Shown: positions 1 through 9,734, counted from the first letter of the stretch. The stretch: 64,000 nt of DNA from Natronococcus sp. A-GB1 (GCF_029688845.1 NZ_JARUKW010000005.1:124001-188000); one strand, 5' to 3'. Notes: generated by a model from the letters alone, not told the origin. Made by a program: numbers and translations.

Positions 1-75
1 GCCGATCCCTATAGCCGCGGCGAAAGTCCCGGCGCGATCCGAACCGTTTTGTGCCGTAACTCTGACGGTCGAACC

Positions 76-645
76 GTGACGAAGCCATCGACCCCGCTCG
101 TCGATCCCGACGGCTACTTCGCTCGAGCGGACGCGTTCTCCCTTCCGCGTGCGGCCGGGCTCGTCGTCGCGTACTGGCTCGGCTCGCTCGCCGTCGATCT
201 CGGCTGGTGGCTCGCCGGCGACCTCGCTGGCGATCCCGTGACGCTGCTCTCCGCGCTCCAACAGCTCGAGGCAACGCTGCTGTACTGGGTCGTGCCGACG
301 GTCGTCCTCTACGGGCTCGTCCTCGTTGTCGGCGCCGAGGGCGAACCGGCCGAGACGCTCTCGCTTGCGGCCTGGGGGCTCGTTCCCCTGCTGGCTGGGA
401 TGGCTGTCTTCAACCTCGCGCTCGCCGCGCTCGCGACCCTCGGCGTCGATCCAGGCGCGATTCCGTCGGACCCCAACGTCTGGCTGTTTGCCCCTCTCGC
501 GCTCCTGGCTTGCGGCTGGGCCGCGTACGTCTGGCGCGGCGGGCTCGCGGTCGGGTTTGGCCTCGAGCGCTCGAGCGCCACCGCGACCGCCCTGCTGGCG
601 GGCGGGGTCTGTGCGGTCATGCTCGTCTTCCCGACCCTCGTCTGA
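76..645 (+). CDS. Multi-pass membrane protein of unknown function
   Basis: The protein has about 189 residues and a short hydrophilic N-terminus (MTKPSTPLVDPDGYFARA), followed by about five hydrophobic segments, so it sits in the cytoplasmic membrane. The layout, with a short soluble head and then evenly spaced helices with small loops, resembles Yip1-like haloarchaeal membrane proteins. That resemblance is weak, and no catalytic motif is visible. I chose the GTG at 76 as start; a TTG at 49 is in frame but adds only nine unremarkable residues. The gene is read in the same direction as dcd, 63 bases downstream, with no obvious functional link. Confidence 0.7.
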   Translation: MTKPSTPLVDPDGYFARADAFSLPRAAGLVVAYWLGSLAVDLGWWLAGDLAGDPVTLLSALQQLEATLLYWVVPTVVLYGLVLVVGAEGEPAETLSLAAWGLVPLLAGMAVFNLALAALATLGVDPGAIPSDPNVWLFAPLALLACGWAAYVWRGGLAVGFGLERSSATATALLAGGVCAVMLVFPTLV

Positions 646-708
646 GCAGTTGGGTCAGTCCGGTCCCAAGTCGAACCGTTTACACCCCCACCGTTCGACT
701 CGTCGCGT

Positions 709-2757
709 ATGATCCTCTCCGACGCCGATATTCTGAAGCGCCTCGAGGAGGGCGACCTCGCGATCGACCCCCTCGACGATCCCGAACTGCAGATCCAGCC
801 CGCGAGCGTCGACCTCCGCTTGGGCCGGGAGTTCCTCGAGTTCCAGCGGACGAACATCTCCTGTATCCACCCCGACGCCGAACACGAGGTCGACGAGTAC
901 GTCACCGAGACCGTCGTCGACGACGGCGACGACTTCATCCTCCATCCGGGCGACTTCGTGCTGGGGACGACCCACGAGCGCGTCGAGATTCCGGCCGACC
1001 TGATCGCTCACGTCGAGGGCCGCTCCTCACTGGGCCGCCTTGCCGTCGTCGTGCACGCGTCGTTGCCCGCCGACGAGGAGGTCTTCCTGTGGACCCCGGA
1101 GGACGGATACGGCTTCTACGAGATCGGCGACATCGTCGAAAACGAGCGCCCGGCTCACGCGGTCGCGTTCGATCCGAAGACGCTTCGAGTGAGCACGCAC
1201 CCAGTGACGAACTACATCACGAATCCGACGAAACGGATCTACCGCGTCACGCTCGAGTCCGGACGACAGGTACACGTTACGAAGGACCACAACCTGTTCA
1301 CGATCGACGAGTGGGGCGGCGTCACCCGGATTCCGAGCGAGGACGCCGAGGGAACGCACGTGATGGTTCCCGATCAGCTCCCCGGACCGCGCGGAACGGA
1401 GACCGAACTGGACCTCGTAACGCTGTTCGAGGGAGACGACGAGGTCGTCGCGTATGCAGCCGACGGGTTAGGAGCCGTTCGGTGGACCGACGATATCGGA
1501 CGAACGACCCGCCGGCACTACGAGTCGAGAAACGCGGCCCCGCTCTCCTGTGTCTCATCCGTGAAGACGCCGGAGGACGCCGAGGTCGCGTTCAAACGAA
1601 GCGACGCGCGGCTCCCCCGGCACCTCGAGATCACGCCCGAGTTCGGGTGGGTCCTCGGCTTCTACATCGCCGAGGGATCCGTCCGCCGAAAGCAGGTCCA
1701 GATCGCGAACACCGACCCGGAGCTGCTCGACCGCGTCGAATCGTGGTTCGAGCAGTACGAGACGAGTATCTACCGACGGGAACGAAATGACGGCATCGAA
1801 CGGCTGACCGTCTGCTCGGCACTTTGGGCGAAACTGTTCCGCCGGCTGGCGGGCGAGGGTGGCCAAAAGAATGTCCCGGAACGTGCGTGGAACTGGTCCG
1901 ACGAGGTGCTGGAGGCGCTGCTCGAGGGGATGCTTGACGGAGACGGCTGTCAGCGCGAGACGAGAGACACGCTGTACACGGCAAACGAAGCGCTCGCCGA
2001 CCGAACGCTGTATCTCGCGAGTCGGCTGGGACTGTTGAGTTCGACCTACAGCAGGGAACGTGAGACCTACATCGAACCGAGCGACGTTCACAACAGCAGC
2101 ACCGAATGGGCGATCGATCTCGCTTCGGACGCTCACAAGCGGGGCCAGTACGTTCCCGTCCCAAGCGAACTGCTCCGTTCGCTCCGCGAGGAAGCGGGGC
2201 TCCGTATGATCGACGCCGCAGAGAAGATGGACTATTCCTCGAAATCGAGCATTTCGAACGTCGAAAACGAGGAGTACGGCTCGGTCAAACGATCGACGCT
2301 GCGTCGGTTTTGCAACGTCTACGCCGACGAAGGTGCGGACACCGAACGGCTCGAGCAACTCCTCGAGGGAGGAATCCGGTTCGAGAAGGTAGCAGCCGTC
2401 GAGGAGACCGATCGCGTCGAGCCGACCTACGATCTCGAGGTGCAGCCGAACGGACGGACGATCGAAAACTTCCTCGGCGGCCGGGGCGGGGTGTTCCTGT
2501 CGAATACAGCCGGGCTTTGCGACCCCGGGTACCGCGGCCAGATCACCCTCGAGCTGTCGAACCTCGGCACCGCGCCAGTCGCGCTCACGCCCGGAATGCG
2601 GATCTCACAGCTCACCTTCACCGAGCTGAAAACGGAGGCGGAGCGACCCTACGGCAGCGAGCGGGGCTCGAAGTACCAGGATCAGGCCGGTCCGCAGGCC
2701 TCGCGCATCCAGAGCGACGACGAGTTCGGCGGTGACCAGCTCGAGCGAGAGGATTAG
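709..2757 (+). CDS. dcd: dCTP deaminase precursor interrupted by an intein
   Basis: The enzyme deaminates dCTP to dUTP in the pyrimidine deoxynucleotide pathway. The 682-codon frame consists of an N-extein (residues 1-117), an intein (118-599) and a C-extein (600-682). Joining the exteins gives a 200-residue enzyme, the normal family length, with the expected sequence across the joint (VVVHA followed by TAGLCDPG). Catalytic residues are in place: the RSSLGR motif gives Arg105, Ser106 and Arg110, and the general-base Glu is Glu615 in ITLELSN, which becomes residue 133 after splicing. The intein therefore separates catalytic residues, so an unspliced precursor should be inactive. The start is the ATG at 709. 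The stop overlaps the stop of the convergent membrane gene by four bases (TTAG). Confidence 0.95.
   Translation: MILSDADILKRLEEGDLAIDPLDDPELQIQPASVDLRLGREFLEFQRTNISCIHPDAEHEVDEYVTETVVDDGDDFILHPGDFVLGTTHERVEIPADLIAHVEGRSSLGRLAVVVHASLPADEEVFLWTPEDGYGFYEIGDIVENERPAHAVAFDPKTLRVSTHPVTNYITNPTKRIYRVTLESGRQVHVTKDHNLFTIDEWGGVTRIPSEDAEGTHVMVPDQLPGPRGTETELDLVTLFEGDDEVVAYAADGLGAVRWTDDIGRTTRRHYESRNAAPLSCVSSVKTPEDAEVAFKRSDARLPRHLEITPEFGWVLGFYIAEGSVRRKQVQIANTDPELLDRVESWFEQYETSIYRRERNDGIERLTVCSALWAKLFRRLAGEGGQKNVPERAWNWSDEVLEALLEGMLDGDGCQRETRDTLYTANEALADRTLYLASRLGLLSSTYSRERETYIEPSDVHNSSTEWAIDLASDAHKRGQYVPVPSELLRSLREEAGLRMIDAAEKMDYSSKSSISNVENEEYGSVKRSTLRRFCNVYADEGADTERLEQLLEGGIRFEKVAAVEETDRVEPTYDLEVQPNGRTIENFLGGRGGVFLSNTAGLCDPGYRGQITLELSNLGTAPVALTPGMRISQLTFTELKTEAERPYGSERGSKYQDQAGPQASRIQSDDEFGGDQLERED
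1060..2505 (+). other. LAGLIDADG intein inside dCTP deaminase
   Basis: This is a 482-residue in-frame insertion. It begins with Ser118 (SLPADEEV, block A) and carries the block B motif TKDH (Thr191, His194). Two LAGLIDADG-type endonuclease motifs follow, LGFYIAEG (about 316-323) and [10 protein letters not shown] (about 404-413), both with the acidic metal ligand. It ends with TYDLEV plus a terminal Ser598-Asn599, followed by Thr600 as the +1 nucleophile. The usual penultimate His is Ser here. Between the endonuclease and the last splicing block, residues about 485-540 look like an XRE-type helix-turn-helix ([20 protein letters not shown]). The homing endonuclease looks intact. Inteins in haloarchaeal dCTP deaminase have, as I recall, been catalogued, so the site itself may not be new. 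Confidence 0.93.
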
Positions 2758-3107
2758 ACTCGATCGGAGACCAGCACTGCGAGGACGATCCCGACGGCCG
2801 CGCCCGCGGCGACCGACGAGCTGAGATCGAAGTGTAGCAGGTACGCCGACAGCGCAGTCCCGATCACGAAGCCGATGCTGAACCCGGCGAACCCCCCGGT
2901 CAGCCGGCGCTGGCGTGGCGGGGTCGACTCGGCGAGCCCGGTCGCGACGCTCGCGACGGCGATGGCGCCGGCCAGCGCGCCGACGGGCAGGCCGACGAGC
3001 AGTCCCACGCCGATCAGCTCGCGAGCGAGCTCGCCGACGGCGACGCTGACGATGAAAAACGTCGCGACGCCGGAGCCGATCACGAGCCCGATGGATTGGT
3101 CGCTCAT
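2754..3107 (-). CDS. Small haloarchaeal membrane protein
   Basis: The protein has 117 residues and four probable transmembrane segments rich in Gly, Ala and Val, with the charged loop STPPRQRR in the middle. It starts with [13 protein letters not shown]. The two-times-two helix arrangement with glycine-rich helices suggests a small integral membrane protein, but I do not recognise a family. It is convergent with dcd and shares the four bases TTAG with it, so the two stops interlock. The divergent neighbour is the universal stress protein, with about 80 bases between the two starts. Confidence 0.65.
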   Translation of the reverse strand: MSDQSIGLVIGSGVATFFIVSVAVGELARELIGVGLLVGLPVGALAGAIAVASVATGLAESTPPRQRRLTGGFAGFSIGFVIGTALSAYLLHFDLSSSVAAGAAVGIVLAVLVSDRV

Positions 3108-3187
3108 CAGCAGAGGGTTTCGTCGAGAGCGGGATAAATCGTCCGCGACGTCGGCGGCGATTTGTACGCTCGGCAGCTACGATACTC

Positions 3188-3613
3188 ATGGGAGAGAGTG
3201 TCCTCGTCCCCGTCGACCGATCGGCGCGATCCGACCGCGCCCTCGAGTACGCCATCGAATCGTTTCCGGACGCGGAACTCACCGCGTTGCACGTAATTAA
3301 CCCCTCGAGCTACTGGTACGGCGACACGGACGGCTACATCTACAACGACGAGATCGAGACGTGGCTCCGCGGTCAGGGGAAGGCGGTGCTCGAGGAGGCA
3401 GAGGAGACGGCCGCGGAGTACGACCGCGAGATCCGAACGGAGCTGAAGCTGGGATCGCCTGCGCGAACGATCACCGAGTACGCGGCCGCCAACGGGGTCG
3501 ACCACATGGTCCTCGGCAGCCACGGTCGGGACGGCGTCTCGCGGATCCTGCTGGGCAGCGTGGCAGAAACCGTCGCCCGGCGCGCACCCGTTCCGGTGAC
3601 GATCGTCCGCTGA
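3188..3613 (+). CDS. Universal stress protein, UspA family
   Basis: This is a single 141-residue Usp domain, the usual length. It opens with VLVPVDRSARSDRAL and ends with the ATP-binding motif GSHGRDGVSRILLGSVAE, which fits the G-2x-G-9x-G(S/T) rule. It is therefore predicted to be an ATP-binding cytoplasmic Usp rather than a non-binding UspA type. Such proteins are numerous in haloarchaea and respond to stress or energy state; the specific role is not visible. Start ATG at 3188. It stands alone, 51 bases ahead of the thiamine regulator gene. Confidence 0.9.
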   Translation: MGESVLVPVDRSARSDRALEYAIESFPDAELTALHVINPSSYWYGDTDGYIYNDEIETWLRGQGKAVLEEAEETAAEYDREIRTELKLGSPARTITEYAAANGVDHMVLGSHGRDGVSRILLGSVAETVARRAPVPVTIVR

Positions 3614-3664
3614 CCGCCGGGACCCAGGAGTTATTTCCGCGGCGCGCGTCTGCTCACGTACGAA

Positions 3665-4564
3665 ATGCAATTCGTCGAAGAGATCGTCGTCGACGAGTTC
3701 CTGCCGACGTTCCGGTCGTTGCTCGCCGGCGAGCTCCGGGAGCGGGGACTCACGCAGAGCGAGGTCGCGGCGGTGCTCGGCATCAGCCAGAGCGCCGTCT
3801 CGAAGTACGCCCACGGGGACGTAACGGTCAACGACCGCATCGCCGACGACGAGCGCGTCACCGCCCTCGTCGACGAGCTCGGCGAGGGGCTCGCCAGCGG
3901 CGATATGGCGCCGGTGCAGGCGCTGATCGAGACCGAAGTGTTGATCCGCGAGCTCGAGAGCGGGAGCGACCTGCTCGCCCAGCTCCACGAGGAGGCCGTC
4001 CCCGAGCTGGCCGACCACGGCACGAGCTTTCGGATCCACGATCCCGAGAGCGAGCTTCGGACCAGCGAGCGGGTGCTGTCCTCGCTGCGGCGGGGGCTGC
4101 GGCTCCTCGAGAACGCCAGCGGGTTCGCGACGCTGATCCCTGCGGTCGGCTCGAACCTCGTCGCCTGCACGCCCGACGCCGAGGACGTCGACGACGTCGC
4201 CGGCGTCCCGGGCCGGATCTTCGACGTGAAGGGACGGACGACGGTGCCCACGAGCCCCGAGTTCGGCGTCTCCGAGCACGTTGCGACGGTGTTGCTCTCG
4301 GCGCGTCGCCACGGTGCCGATGCCTCGGCGGCGATCAACGTCGCCTACGATCCCGACGTCCTCGAGGAGCTCGCCGACCAGGGCCACGTCACCGCCGAGT
4401 TCGACGAGTCGGGTGACGTCGACGAGAGCGTCGGGGCGGCCATCGACGACCAGCCCGACGCGACAGTGCTCTACCAGACCGGCGGGATGGGGATCGAACC
4501 GCTGATCTACGTGCTCGGGCCCGATGCGGAGTCGGTCGCCGACAGCGTTCGACGGCTCCTCTAA
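3665..4564 (+). CDS. thiR: ThiR-type regulator: HTH plus ThiN domain
   Basis: The protein has 299 residues. Residues about 18-60 form a Cro/XRE-like helix-turn-helix (LTQSEVAAVLGISQSAVSKYAHG). Residues about 130-299 form a ThiN domain (PAVGSNLVACTPDAEDVDDVAG, then YQTGGMGIEPLIYVLG). In archaea this fusion is the transcriptional repressor of thiamine biosynthesis and transport, with the ThiN part sensing thiamine phosphates; stand-alone ThiN is thiamine-phosphate synthase. The HTH points to regulation rather than catalysis. A likely target, Thi4, lies 7 kb away at 11443-12372. The gene is followed after one base by the methyltransferase gene, so the two may be co-transcribed. Confidence 0.88.
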   Translation: MQFVEEIVVDEFLPTFRSLLAGELRERGLTQSEVAAVLGISQSAVSKYAHGDVTVNDRIADDERVTALVDELGEGLASGDMAPVQALIETEVLIRELESGSDLLAQLHEEAVPELADHGTSFRIHDPESELRTSERVLSSLRRGLRLLENASGFATLIPAVGSNLVACTPDAEDVDDVAGVPGRIFDVKGRTTVPTSPEFGVSEHVATVLLSARRHGADASAAINVAYDPDVLEELADQGHVTAEFDESGDVDESVGAAIDDQPDATVLYQTGGMGIEPLIYVLGPDAESVADSVRRLL

Positions 4565-4565
4565 C

Positions 4566-5249
4566 ATGTCGGCGAGCACGAGCGGCGAGACCGCACAGGA
4601 GTTCTACGGCCGCTGGGCGCGCCTCTACGACCTGATCGCGCGCCGAACGCCCGGCATCCCCGCGCTACGCCGACGGGCCGCGGCCGCCTGCCGACTCGAG
4701 CGCGGCGACACCGTCGTCGAAATGGGCTGTGGGACGGGCGCGAACCTTCCCTACCTGCGCGAGCAGGTCGGTCCCGAGGGAACCATCGTCGGGATCGACT
4801 TCACGGGACCGATCCTCGAGCGAGCCCGCGATCTGACGGCCGAGTACGACAACGTCCACGTCGCTCGCGGCGACGCGACCCAACCGCCCGTCGACGAGGA
4901 CGTCGACGCCGTCCTCGCGACGTTCGTCGTCGGCATGCTCGAGGACCCCGCCAGGTCGGTCGACGACTGGTGCGATCTCGTCGAACCCGGGGGTCACGTC
5001 GTGCTCGCGAACGCCGCCCGGAGCGACGAGTGGTACGCCCCGCCGGTCAACGCCGTCTTCCGGGCGATCGTCGTCCTCTCGACGCCGCCGACGACGAAGC
5101 TGCGCTACGAGAACGAGCCCCACCTGCGACTCGACGCGAAGATCGACGCGGCCCACGCGCGGCTCCGGGAGCGCTCGCGGGCGGTTGCCGACGAAACGCA
5201 CGTCTTCGGGGTCGTTCGGCTGACGGGCGGACGGATCGGCGAGGCTTAG
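4566..5249 (+). CDS. Class I SAM-dependent methyltransferase
   Basis: The protein has 227 residues. The AdoMet motif I, VVEMGCGTGANLPYL, is at about residues 47-61, followed by GIDFTGPILERAR (motif II) and the acidic turn in HVARGDATQPP. The fold is like UbiE/arsenite-methyltransferase relatives acting on small molecules, but the substrate cannot be told. Residues about 160-180 (PPVNAVFRAIVVLSTPP) are moderately hydrophobic, as in methyltransferases acting on quinones or lipids. The start ATG at 4566 is one base after the ThiR stop. It is convergent with the thioesterase gene, sharing TTAG at the stops. Confidence 0.85.
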   Translation: MSASTSGETAQEFYGRWARLYDLIARRTPGIPALRRRAAAACRLERGDTVVEMGCGTGANLPYLREQVGPEGTIVGIDFTGPILERARDLTAEYDNVHVARGDATQPPVDEDVDAVLATFVVGMLEDPARSVDDWCDLVEPGGHVVLANAARSDEWYAPPVNAVFRAIVVLSTPPTTKLRYENEPHLRLDAKIDAAHARLRERSRAVADETHVFGVVRLTGGRIGEA

Positions 5250-5656
5250 GTCGACGCTTCGAGCCCCTCGTACTCGCGGATCCGTTCGCGGACGTCCTCG
5301 TCGATCGGCGCCGGTTTCCCGGTCTCGCCGTCGGTGTGGACCATCACGGTCTCGGCGGTCGCCGCGACCTCGCCGTCGACCCGGATCTCGTAGGCCATCG
5401 TACAGCTCGTCTCGCCCAGCTCGGTCACCCACAGGGCGACGACGGGCTCGTCGCCGTACTCGATCGGCCGTCGGTAGGAGAGCTCGAGATTCGCGATCAC
5501 GAACGACAGCTCCCGCAGGCGCTGGTCCAGCACTTCTTCGATGTAGTCGATCCGGACCGACTCGAGGTAGCTCGCGTAGACGGCGTGGTTGACGTGGTTC
5601 AGCGGGTCGAGATCGCGAAACCGAACCGGGACCTCCATGGTAAACTTCTCACTCAT
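5246..5656 (-). CDS. Acyl-CoA thioesterase, 4HBT hot-dog fold
   Basis: The 136-residue protein opens with VPVRFRDLDPLNHVNHAVYASYLE. The D-x-D/N-x-x-x-H-V-N pattern is the 4-hydroxybenzoyl-CoA thioesterase/YbgC signature with the catalytic Asp. It should hydrolyse acyl-CoA thioesters; chain-length preference is unknown. I chose the ATG at 5656 (MSEKFTMEV) because the family motif starts right after it. An ATG at 5683 is in frame and would add nine residues. The stop overlaps the methyltransferase stop by four bases. Confidence 0.85.
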   Translation of the reverse strand: MSEKFTMEVPVRFRDLDPLNHVNHAVYASYLESVRIDYIEEVLDQRLRELSFVIANLELSYRRPIEYGDEPVVALWVTELGETSCTMAYEIRVDGEVAATAETVMVHTDGETGKPAPIDEDVRERIREYEGLEAST

Positions 5657-5893
5657 TGTGCGTTTTCCAGGGCGCTCGGACAAAAGTGAACCGCCTCGGG
5701 GTCAAGTGGTTCGAGAATCTCCGATTCTCGTCATCACGGAAACCTTCGATTTCTGTACGACCCCGAGGCACTCGGTCTGCTCCGCCTGTAGACTCCGATT
5801 CCGGACGCCGTCGTCCGACTCCGGTCGTCCGGCGACGAAGACCGTCCCCCAGATAGAAGCCCTTACACGCACCACGCTGATACACAACTCATC

Positions 5894-8800
5894 ATGGATT
5901 CGACTTCCGACTCGGACGCGACGCTCCGTCGCCGCATACGACAACAGGAAGTCATCGCCGACCTTGCCCAGCGAGCGCTCGAAGGTAACGATCTCGACCA
6001 GTTGCTACACGACGCGTCGGTTTCCGTGGCCGAGACGCTCGGGATCGAGTGCGTCGAGCTGTTCGAGCTGCGTCCCGACGACACACTCGCATTGAGAGAG
6101 AGTGTTGGCTGGCCCGACGAGTCGATCGACTCGAGAGCGATCCCCGTCGAGGCGGGATCCCAGGCGGACTACACGCTGCGTTCCGAGGAGCCGATCGTCG
6201 TCGACGACTTCCGGAGCGACGAGCGGTTTTCAGGGCCTGAATCGCTCGTCGACGGCGCCGTCAGCGGGACCAGCGTCGTCGTCGGCTCCGCCGAGGAGCC
6301 GTGGGGTGTGCTGGGAGCCCACGCGACGGAAAGACGGGCGTTTACCCGACAGGACGTCGACTTCATCGAACGCGTCGCGGACGTCCTCGCGACCGCGATC
6401 GAGACCAAACGCACCTATCGGGAACTCGAGGAGATTCACGGCCGTATCTCGGACGGATTCTTCGCGCTGGACGAAAATTGGGAGTTCGCCTACCTCAACG
6501 AGCGCGCCCACGAGCTGATCAATCCCGACCATCGGGAGCTGATCGGGACGAACGTCTGGGAGGCGTTTCCGGAGGCGAGCTCTCGGGAGTTTAAACCGCT
6601 CTACGAACGTGCGATGGCCGACGAGGAGACGATCGCGTTCGAGGAGTACTACCCCGAGCCGCTGGACAGCTGGTTCGAAGTCCGGGCGTACCCCTCGGAG
6701 ACCGGCCTCTCGGTGTACTTCCGAGATATAACCGACCGGAAGGTGGAGAAACAGGCACTCGAGGAGACGCGACGACGCTACCGGACCCTCGTCGAGCACT
6801 TCCCGAACGGAGCCGTTGCGCTCGTCGACAGGGAGCTTCGGTACGTTTCTTTCGGCGGGGCACCGGAGGGAACGGCCGACGTAACGAGAACCGAGATCGA
6901 GGGGGAACCGGTCCGAGAGGTGTTGCCGACGGAGCTGGAAACGATCGTCGCCCCGCGGTACGAGGATGCCCTCGAGGGCGAGACCAGCACGTTCGAGACG
7001 AGTATCGGCGACGAGGTCTACCGGTTTCATTTCGTGCCGGTTCGCGACGACGGCGGCGACGTCGTCGCCGCCATGGGGCTGTCACAGGACATCACCGAAC
7101 GGGCCGAGGCTCAGCGCAGACTCGAGGAATCGGAGCAACGCTACCGCGCGCTCGTCGAGCACTTCCCGAACGGGGTCGTCACCCTGTTCGATCACGATCT
7201 CGAGTACCTGCTGGCAGCGGGCCAGGCTTTCGAGGAACTCGACCTCGAGCCGGCCGATCTCGAGGGACGTCGAGTGCGCGAGATCTGGCCCGAGTCGGTC
7301 GCCGCTACGCTCGAGCCCGCGTTCCGGGATGCGCTCGACGGAACGGTACGATCCGTCGAACTCGAGTACGCCGGCCGGGACTGGATCGTCCACGCGGTCC
7401 CGGTGACCGACGACGGCGGCGACGTCTCCGCGGGGATGACGATGGCCCAGGACATCACCGACCGGAAGGAACGCGAGCGGTACCTGCGCGACGCCAAGGC
7501 GCAGCTCGAGGCGGCAACCGAGGCCGGCGCGGTCGGCACCTGGGAGTGGCAGATTCAGGAGGATCGGTTCGTTACCGGTGCGTCCTTCGCCCGAACGTTC
7601 GGCGTCGAACCCGAGGCCGCCCGCGAGGGCGTTCCGCTCGAACGACTGCTCTCGTCGATCCACGCGGCCGATCGCGACCGTGTGGAGAGGAGAATCGAGG
7701 AGGCGGTCGAGACCTGCGGCGAGTACGAGGCCGAGTACCGCGTCTGGAACGCCGACGACGATCTGCGGTGGGTGATCGCCCGCGGCCACGTCGAGTCCGA
7801 CGAACAGGGCGTCCCCGAAACGTTCCCCGGTGCACTCACCGACATCACCGACCGAAAGCAAGCCGAACTCGAGGCCGAAAAACAGCGAACACAGCTCGAG
7901 ACGCTGTTCGAACTCCTCCCGGTCGGCGTCGTGGTCGCGGAGGCTGACGGCCGCTTGGTCGAGGCCAACGACGCCGCGGCCGAGCTCTGGGGCGGCGACG
8001 TCTTCGACGCCGAAACCGTCGGCGACTACGAGCGCTACGACGGCTGGTGGCTCGACACCGGTGAGCCGATCGAGCCCGAGGAGTGGCCGATGAGCCGCGT
8101 CCTCGAGGGCGAAACGATTCTCGATCCGGACGTCGTCGAAATCGAAACGGTCGACGGCGAGCGACGCACGGTAATGATCCACGGGATGCCAATCAGAGAC
8201 GAGGACGGCGAGATCGTTCGCGGCGTGCTCACGCAGACCGACGTCACCGAGCGCAGGGAGTACCGGCGCAGGCTCGAGGAATCGAACGAGCGCTTAGAGC
8301 AGTTCGCCTACGCCGCCAGCCACGACCTCCAGGAGCCGCTGCGGATGGTCGCGAGCTACCTGCAGCTGATCGAGAGCCGGTACGCCGAGGCCCTCGACGA
8401 CGACGGTCAGGAGTTCCTCGCATACGCGGTCGACGGCGCCGAACGGATGCGAGCGATGATCGAGGGGCTGCTCCAGTATTCCCGGGTCGAAGCGCGTGGA
8501 GAGCCGCTGGCTCCCGTCGATCTCGAAGCCGTCCTCGAGGACGTACTCGCGGATCTGCAGTTGCGGATCGAGGAGAGCGACGCCGAGATCACCATCGAGC
8601 CGCTGCCGCGGGTCGAGGGTGACGGAGACCAGCTTCGGCAGGTGTTTCAGAACCTGCTCGAGAACGCGATCACCTACAGCGGCGACGATCCGCCGCGAGT
8701 CCGCGTCGACGCGGATCGGCGGGGCGACGAGTGGACGATCGCCGTCCGCGACGACGGGATCGGTATCCCGCCGGAGGAACAGGAACGAGTCTTCGAGGTG

Positions 8801-8962
8801 TTCCACCGGCTCCACAGCCAGGGCGAACACGACGGAACCGGGATCGGGCTCGCGCTGTGTGAACGGATCGTCGAGCGCCACGGCGGGGAGATCACCGTCG
8901 ACTCCGAACCCGGGAAGGGATCGACGTTCTCGGTGACCCTTTCGGACGCGCGCGATCGGTAA
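5894..8962 (+). CDS. GAF/multi-PAS sensor histidine kinase
   Basis: This is a soluble 1022-residue kinase without membrane segments. Visible order: short coiled start, GAF domain (about 30-170), then five PAS/PAC units (about 180-285, 290-405, 410-530, 535-655 and 660-795), each ending in a PAC-like FRDITDRK, QDITER or QDITDRK. Next comes a HisKA domain with the phosphoacceptor His810 in AASHDLQEPLRM, and a HATPase domain with N-box (QNLLENAITYS), G1 (DDGIGIP) and G2 (GTGIGLALC). The second and third PAS units are near copies (both RYR-LVEHFPNG), which implies internal duplication. There is no receiver domain and no cognate regulator alongside; a stand-alone receiver lies at 32394-32867, but pairing is speculation. 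Cofactor and signal are unknown. Confidence 0.93.
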   Translation: MDSTSDSDATLRRRIRQQEVIADLAQRALEGNDLDQLLHDASVSVAETLGIECVELFELRPDDTLALRESVGWPDESIDSRAIPVEAGSQADYTLRSEEPIVVDDFRSDERFSGPESLVDGAVSGTSVVVGSAEEPWGVLGAHATERRAFTRQDVDFIERVADVLATAIETKRTYRELEEIHGRISDGFFALDENWEFAYLNERAHELINPDHRELIGTNVWEAFPEASSREFKPLYERAMADEETIAFEEYYPEPLDSWFEVRAYPSETGLSVYFRDITDRKVEKQALEETRRRYRTLVEHFPNGAVALVDRELRYVSFGGAPEGTADVTRTEIEGEPVREVLPTELETIVAPRYEDALEGETSTFETSIGDEVYRFHFVPVRDDGGDVVAAMGLSQDITERAEAQRRLEESEQRYRALVEHFPNGVVTLFDHDLEYLLAAGQAFEELDLEPADLEGRRVREIWPESVAATLEPAFRDALDGTVRSVELEYAGRDWIVHAVPVTDDGGDVSAGMTMAQDITDRKERERYLRDAKAQLEAATEAGAVGTWEWQIQEDRFVTGASFARTFGVEPEAAREGVPLERLLSSIHAADRDRVERRIEEAVETCGEYEAEYRVWNADDDLRWVIARGHVESDEQGVPETFPGALTDITDRKQAELEAEKQRTQLETLFELLPVGVVVAEADGRLVEANDAAAELWGGDVFDAETVGDYERYDGWWLDTGEPIEPEEWPMSRVLEGETILDPDVVEIETVDGERRTVMIHGMPIRDEDGEIVRGVLTQTDVTERREYRRRLEESNERLEQFAYAASHDLQEPLRMVASYLQLIESRYAEALDDDGQEFLAYAVDGAERMRAMIEGLLQYSRVEARGEPLAPVDLEAVLEDVLADLQLRIEESDAEITIEPLPRVEGDGDQLRQVFQNLLENAITYSGDDPPRVRVDADRRGDEWTIAVRDDGIGIPPEEQERVFEVFHRLHSQGEHDGTGIGLALCERIVERHGGEITVDSEPGKGSTFSVTLSDARDR

Positions 8963-8966
8963 CCCA

Positions 8967-9734
8967 TCACGCGGGCTCGTATCGCGACGCGTGTTCGGAA
9001 CAGAACTCGGGTTCGCGGAGCTGGGCCGCGATCAGGTCCTCGTGGTAGTGGGCGTTGAACAGCCGACACCCCTCGCGGTCACAGAAGGCCTCGCCGGTCT
9101 CGAGGTAGTGGTACGCCTGCAGGGCGTACCCCTTCAGCGCGTCGGTCGTCCGCGGGTCGTCCTCGATCAGGAAGTCGCCCTCGACGCGGTTCTCGAGCAC
9201 TTCCCGGGGCGGTGTGTCACCAGAGAGCAGCGAGTGACGCTGCTTTTCCTTGTAGTACTCTTCGGGCTTGGCGGGCGCCTCGTAGAGCCCCGGCACCGAG
9301 AGCAGCGCCGGCTGGCCGAGGACGTTCACGCGCTTGTGCCAGCGCCCGTCGTGGTCGCCCCAGGTGCCGATCGCCCGGTCGAGGACAGCAACGTGTAGCG
9401 TCTCGAGTCCGCGCTCCGCGGTCGGGAGCGCGCTGTTCAACGCCCGCTGGACCTGCCGACCGTCGTAGAGCACGCCCCCCTCGCGTTCCGGGTGCTCGAG
9501 GGCGCGTTCCTCGTAGCGGATCGTCCCCAGCATGGTGTTCCCGGTCTCGCGGTCGTACGGCGAGGGAACCCGCGCCTCGGCGAACCGCTCGCCGAGGTCG
9601 TCTGTCCGGTGAACCTCGAGGAACCGATCCCGGACCGAAACCGTCGCCTCGACGCGAGGCTCGAGCCAATCTGCGATTCCCTCCGCGTCGGCGACCGTCG
9701 TCGGCGCCCGATAACACAGGATCTGCTCGACCAT
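8967..9734 (-). CDS. Haloarchaeal conserved protein, DUF6775-like putative metallopeptidase
   Basis: The protein has 255 residues. The conserved-looking stretches are AIGTWGDHDGRWHKRVNV, VPGLYEAPAKPEEYY, FLIEDDPRTTDALKGYALQ and a C-terminal Cys/His-rich part (CDREGCRLFNAHYHEDLI, then FCSEHA). I recall this pattern from archaeal proteins filed as DUF6775 putative metallopeptidases, but no classical HExxH motif is present. The C-x4-C, H-x-H and C-x2-H residues could bind a metal. No signal peptide is seen, so it is cytoplasmic. The start is ATG 9734. It is convergent with the kinase gene, four bases away. Confidence 0.6.
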   Translation of the reverse strand: MVEQILCYRAPTTVADAEGIADWLEPRVEATVSVRDRFLEVHRTDDLGERFAEARVPSPYDRETGNTMLGTIRYEERALEHPEREGGVLYDGRQVQRALNSALPTAERGLETLHVAVLDRAIGTWGDHDGRWHKRVNVLGQPALLSVPGLYEAPAKPEEYYKEKQRHSLLSGDTPPREVLENRVEGDFLIEDDPRTTDALKGYALQAYHYLETGEAFCDREGCRLFNAHYHEDLIAAQLREPEFCSEHASRYEPA

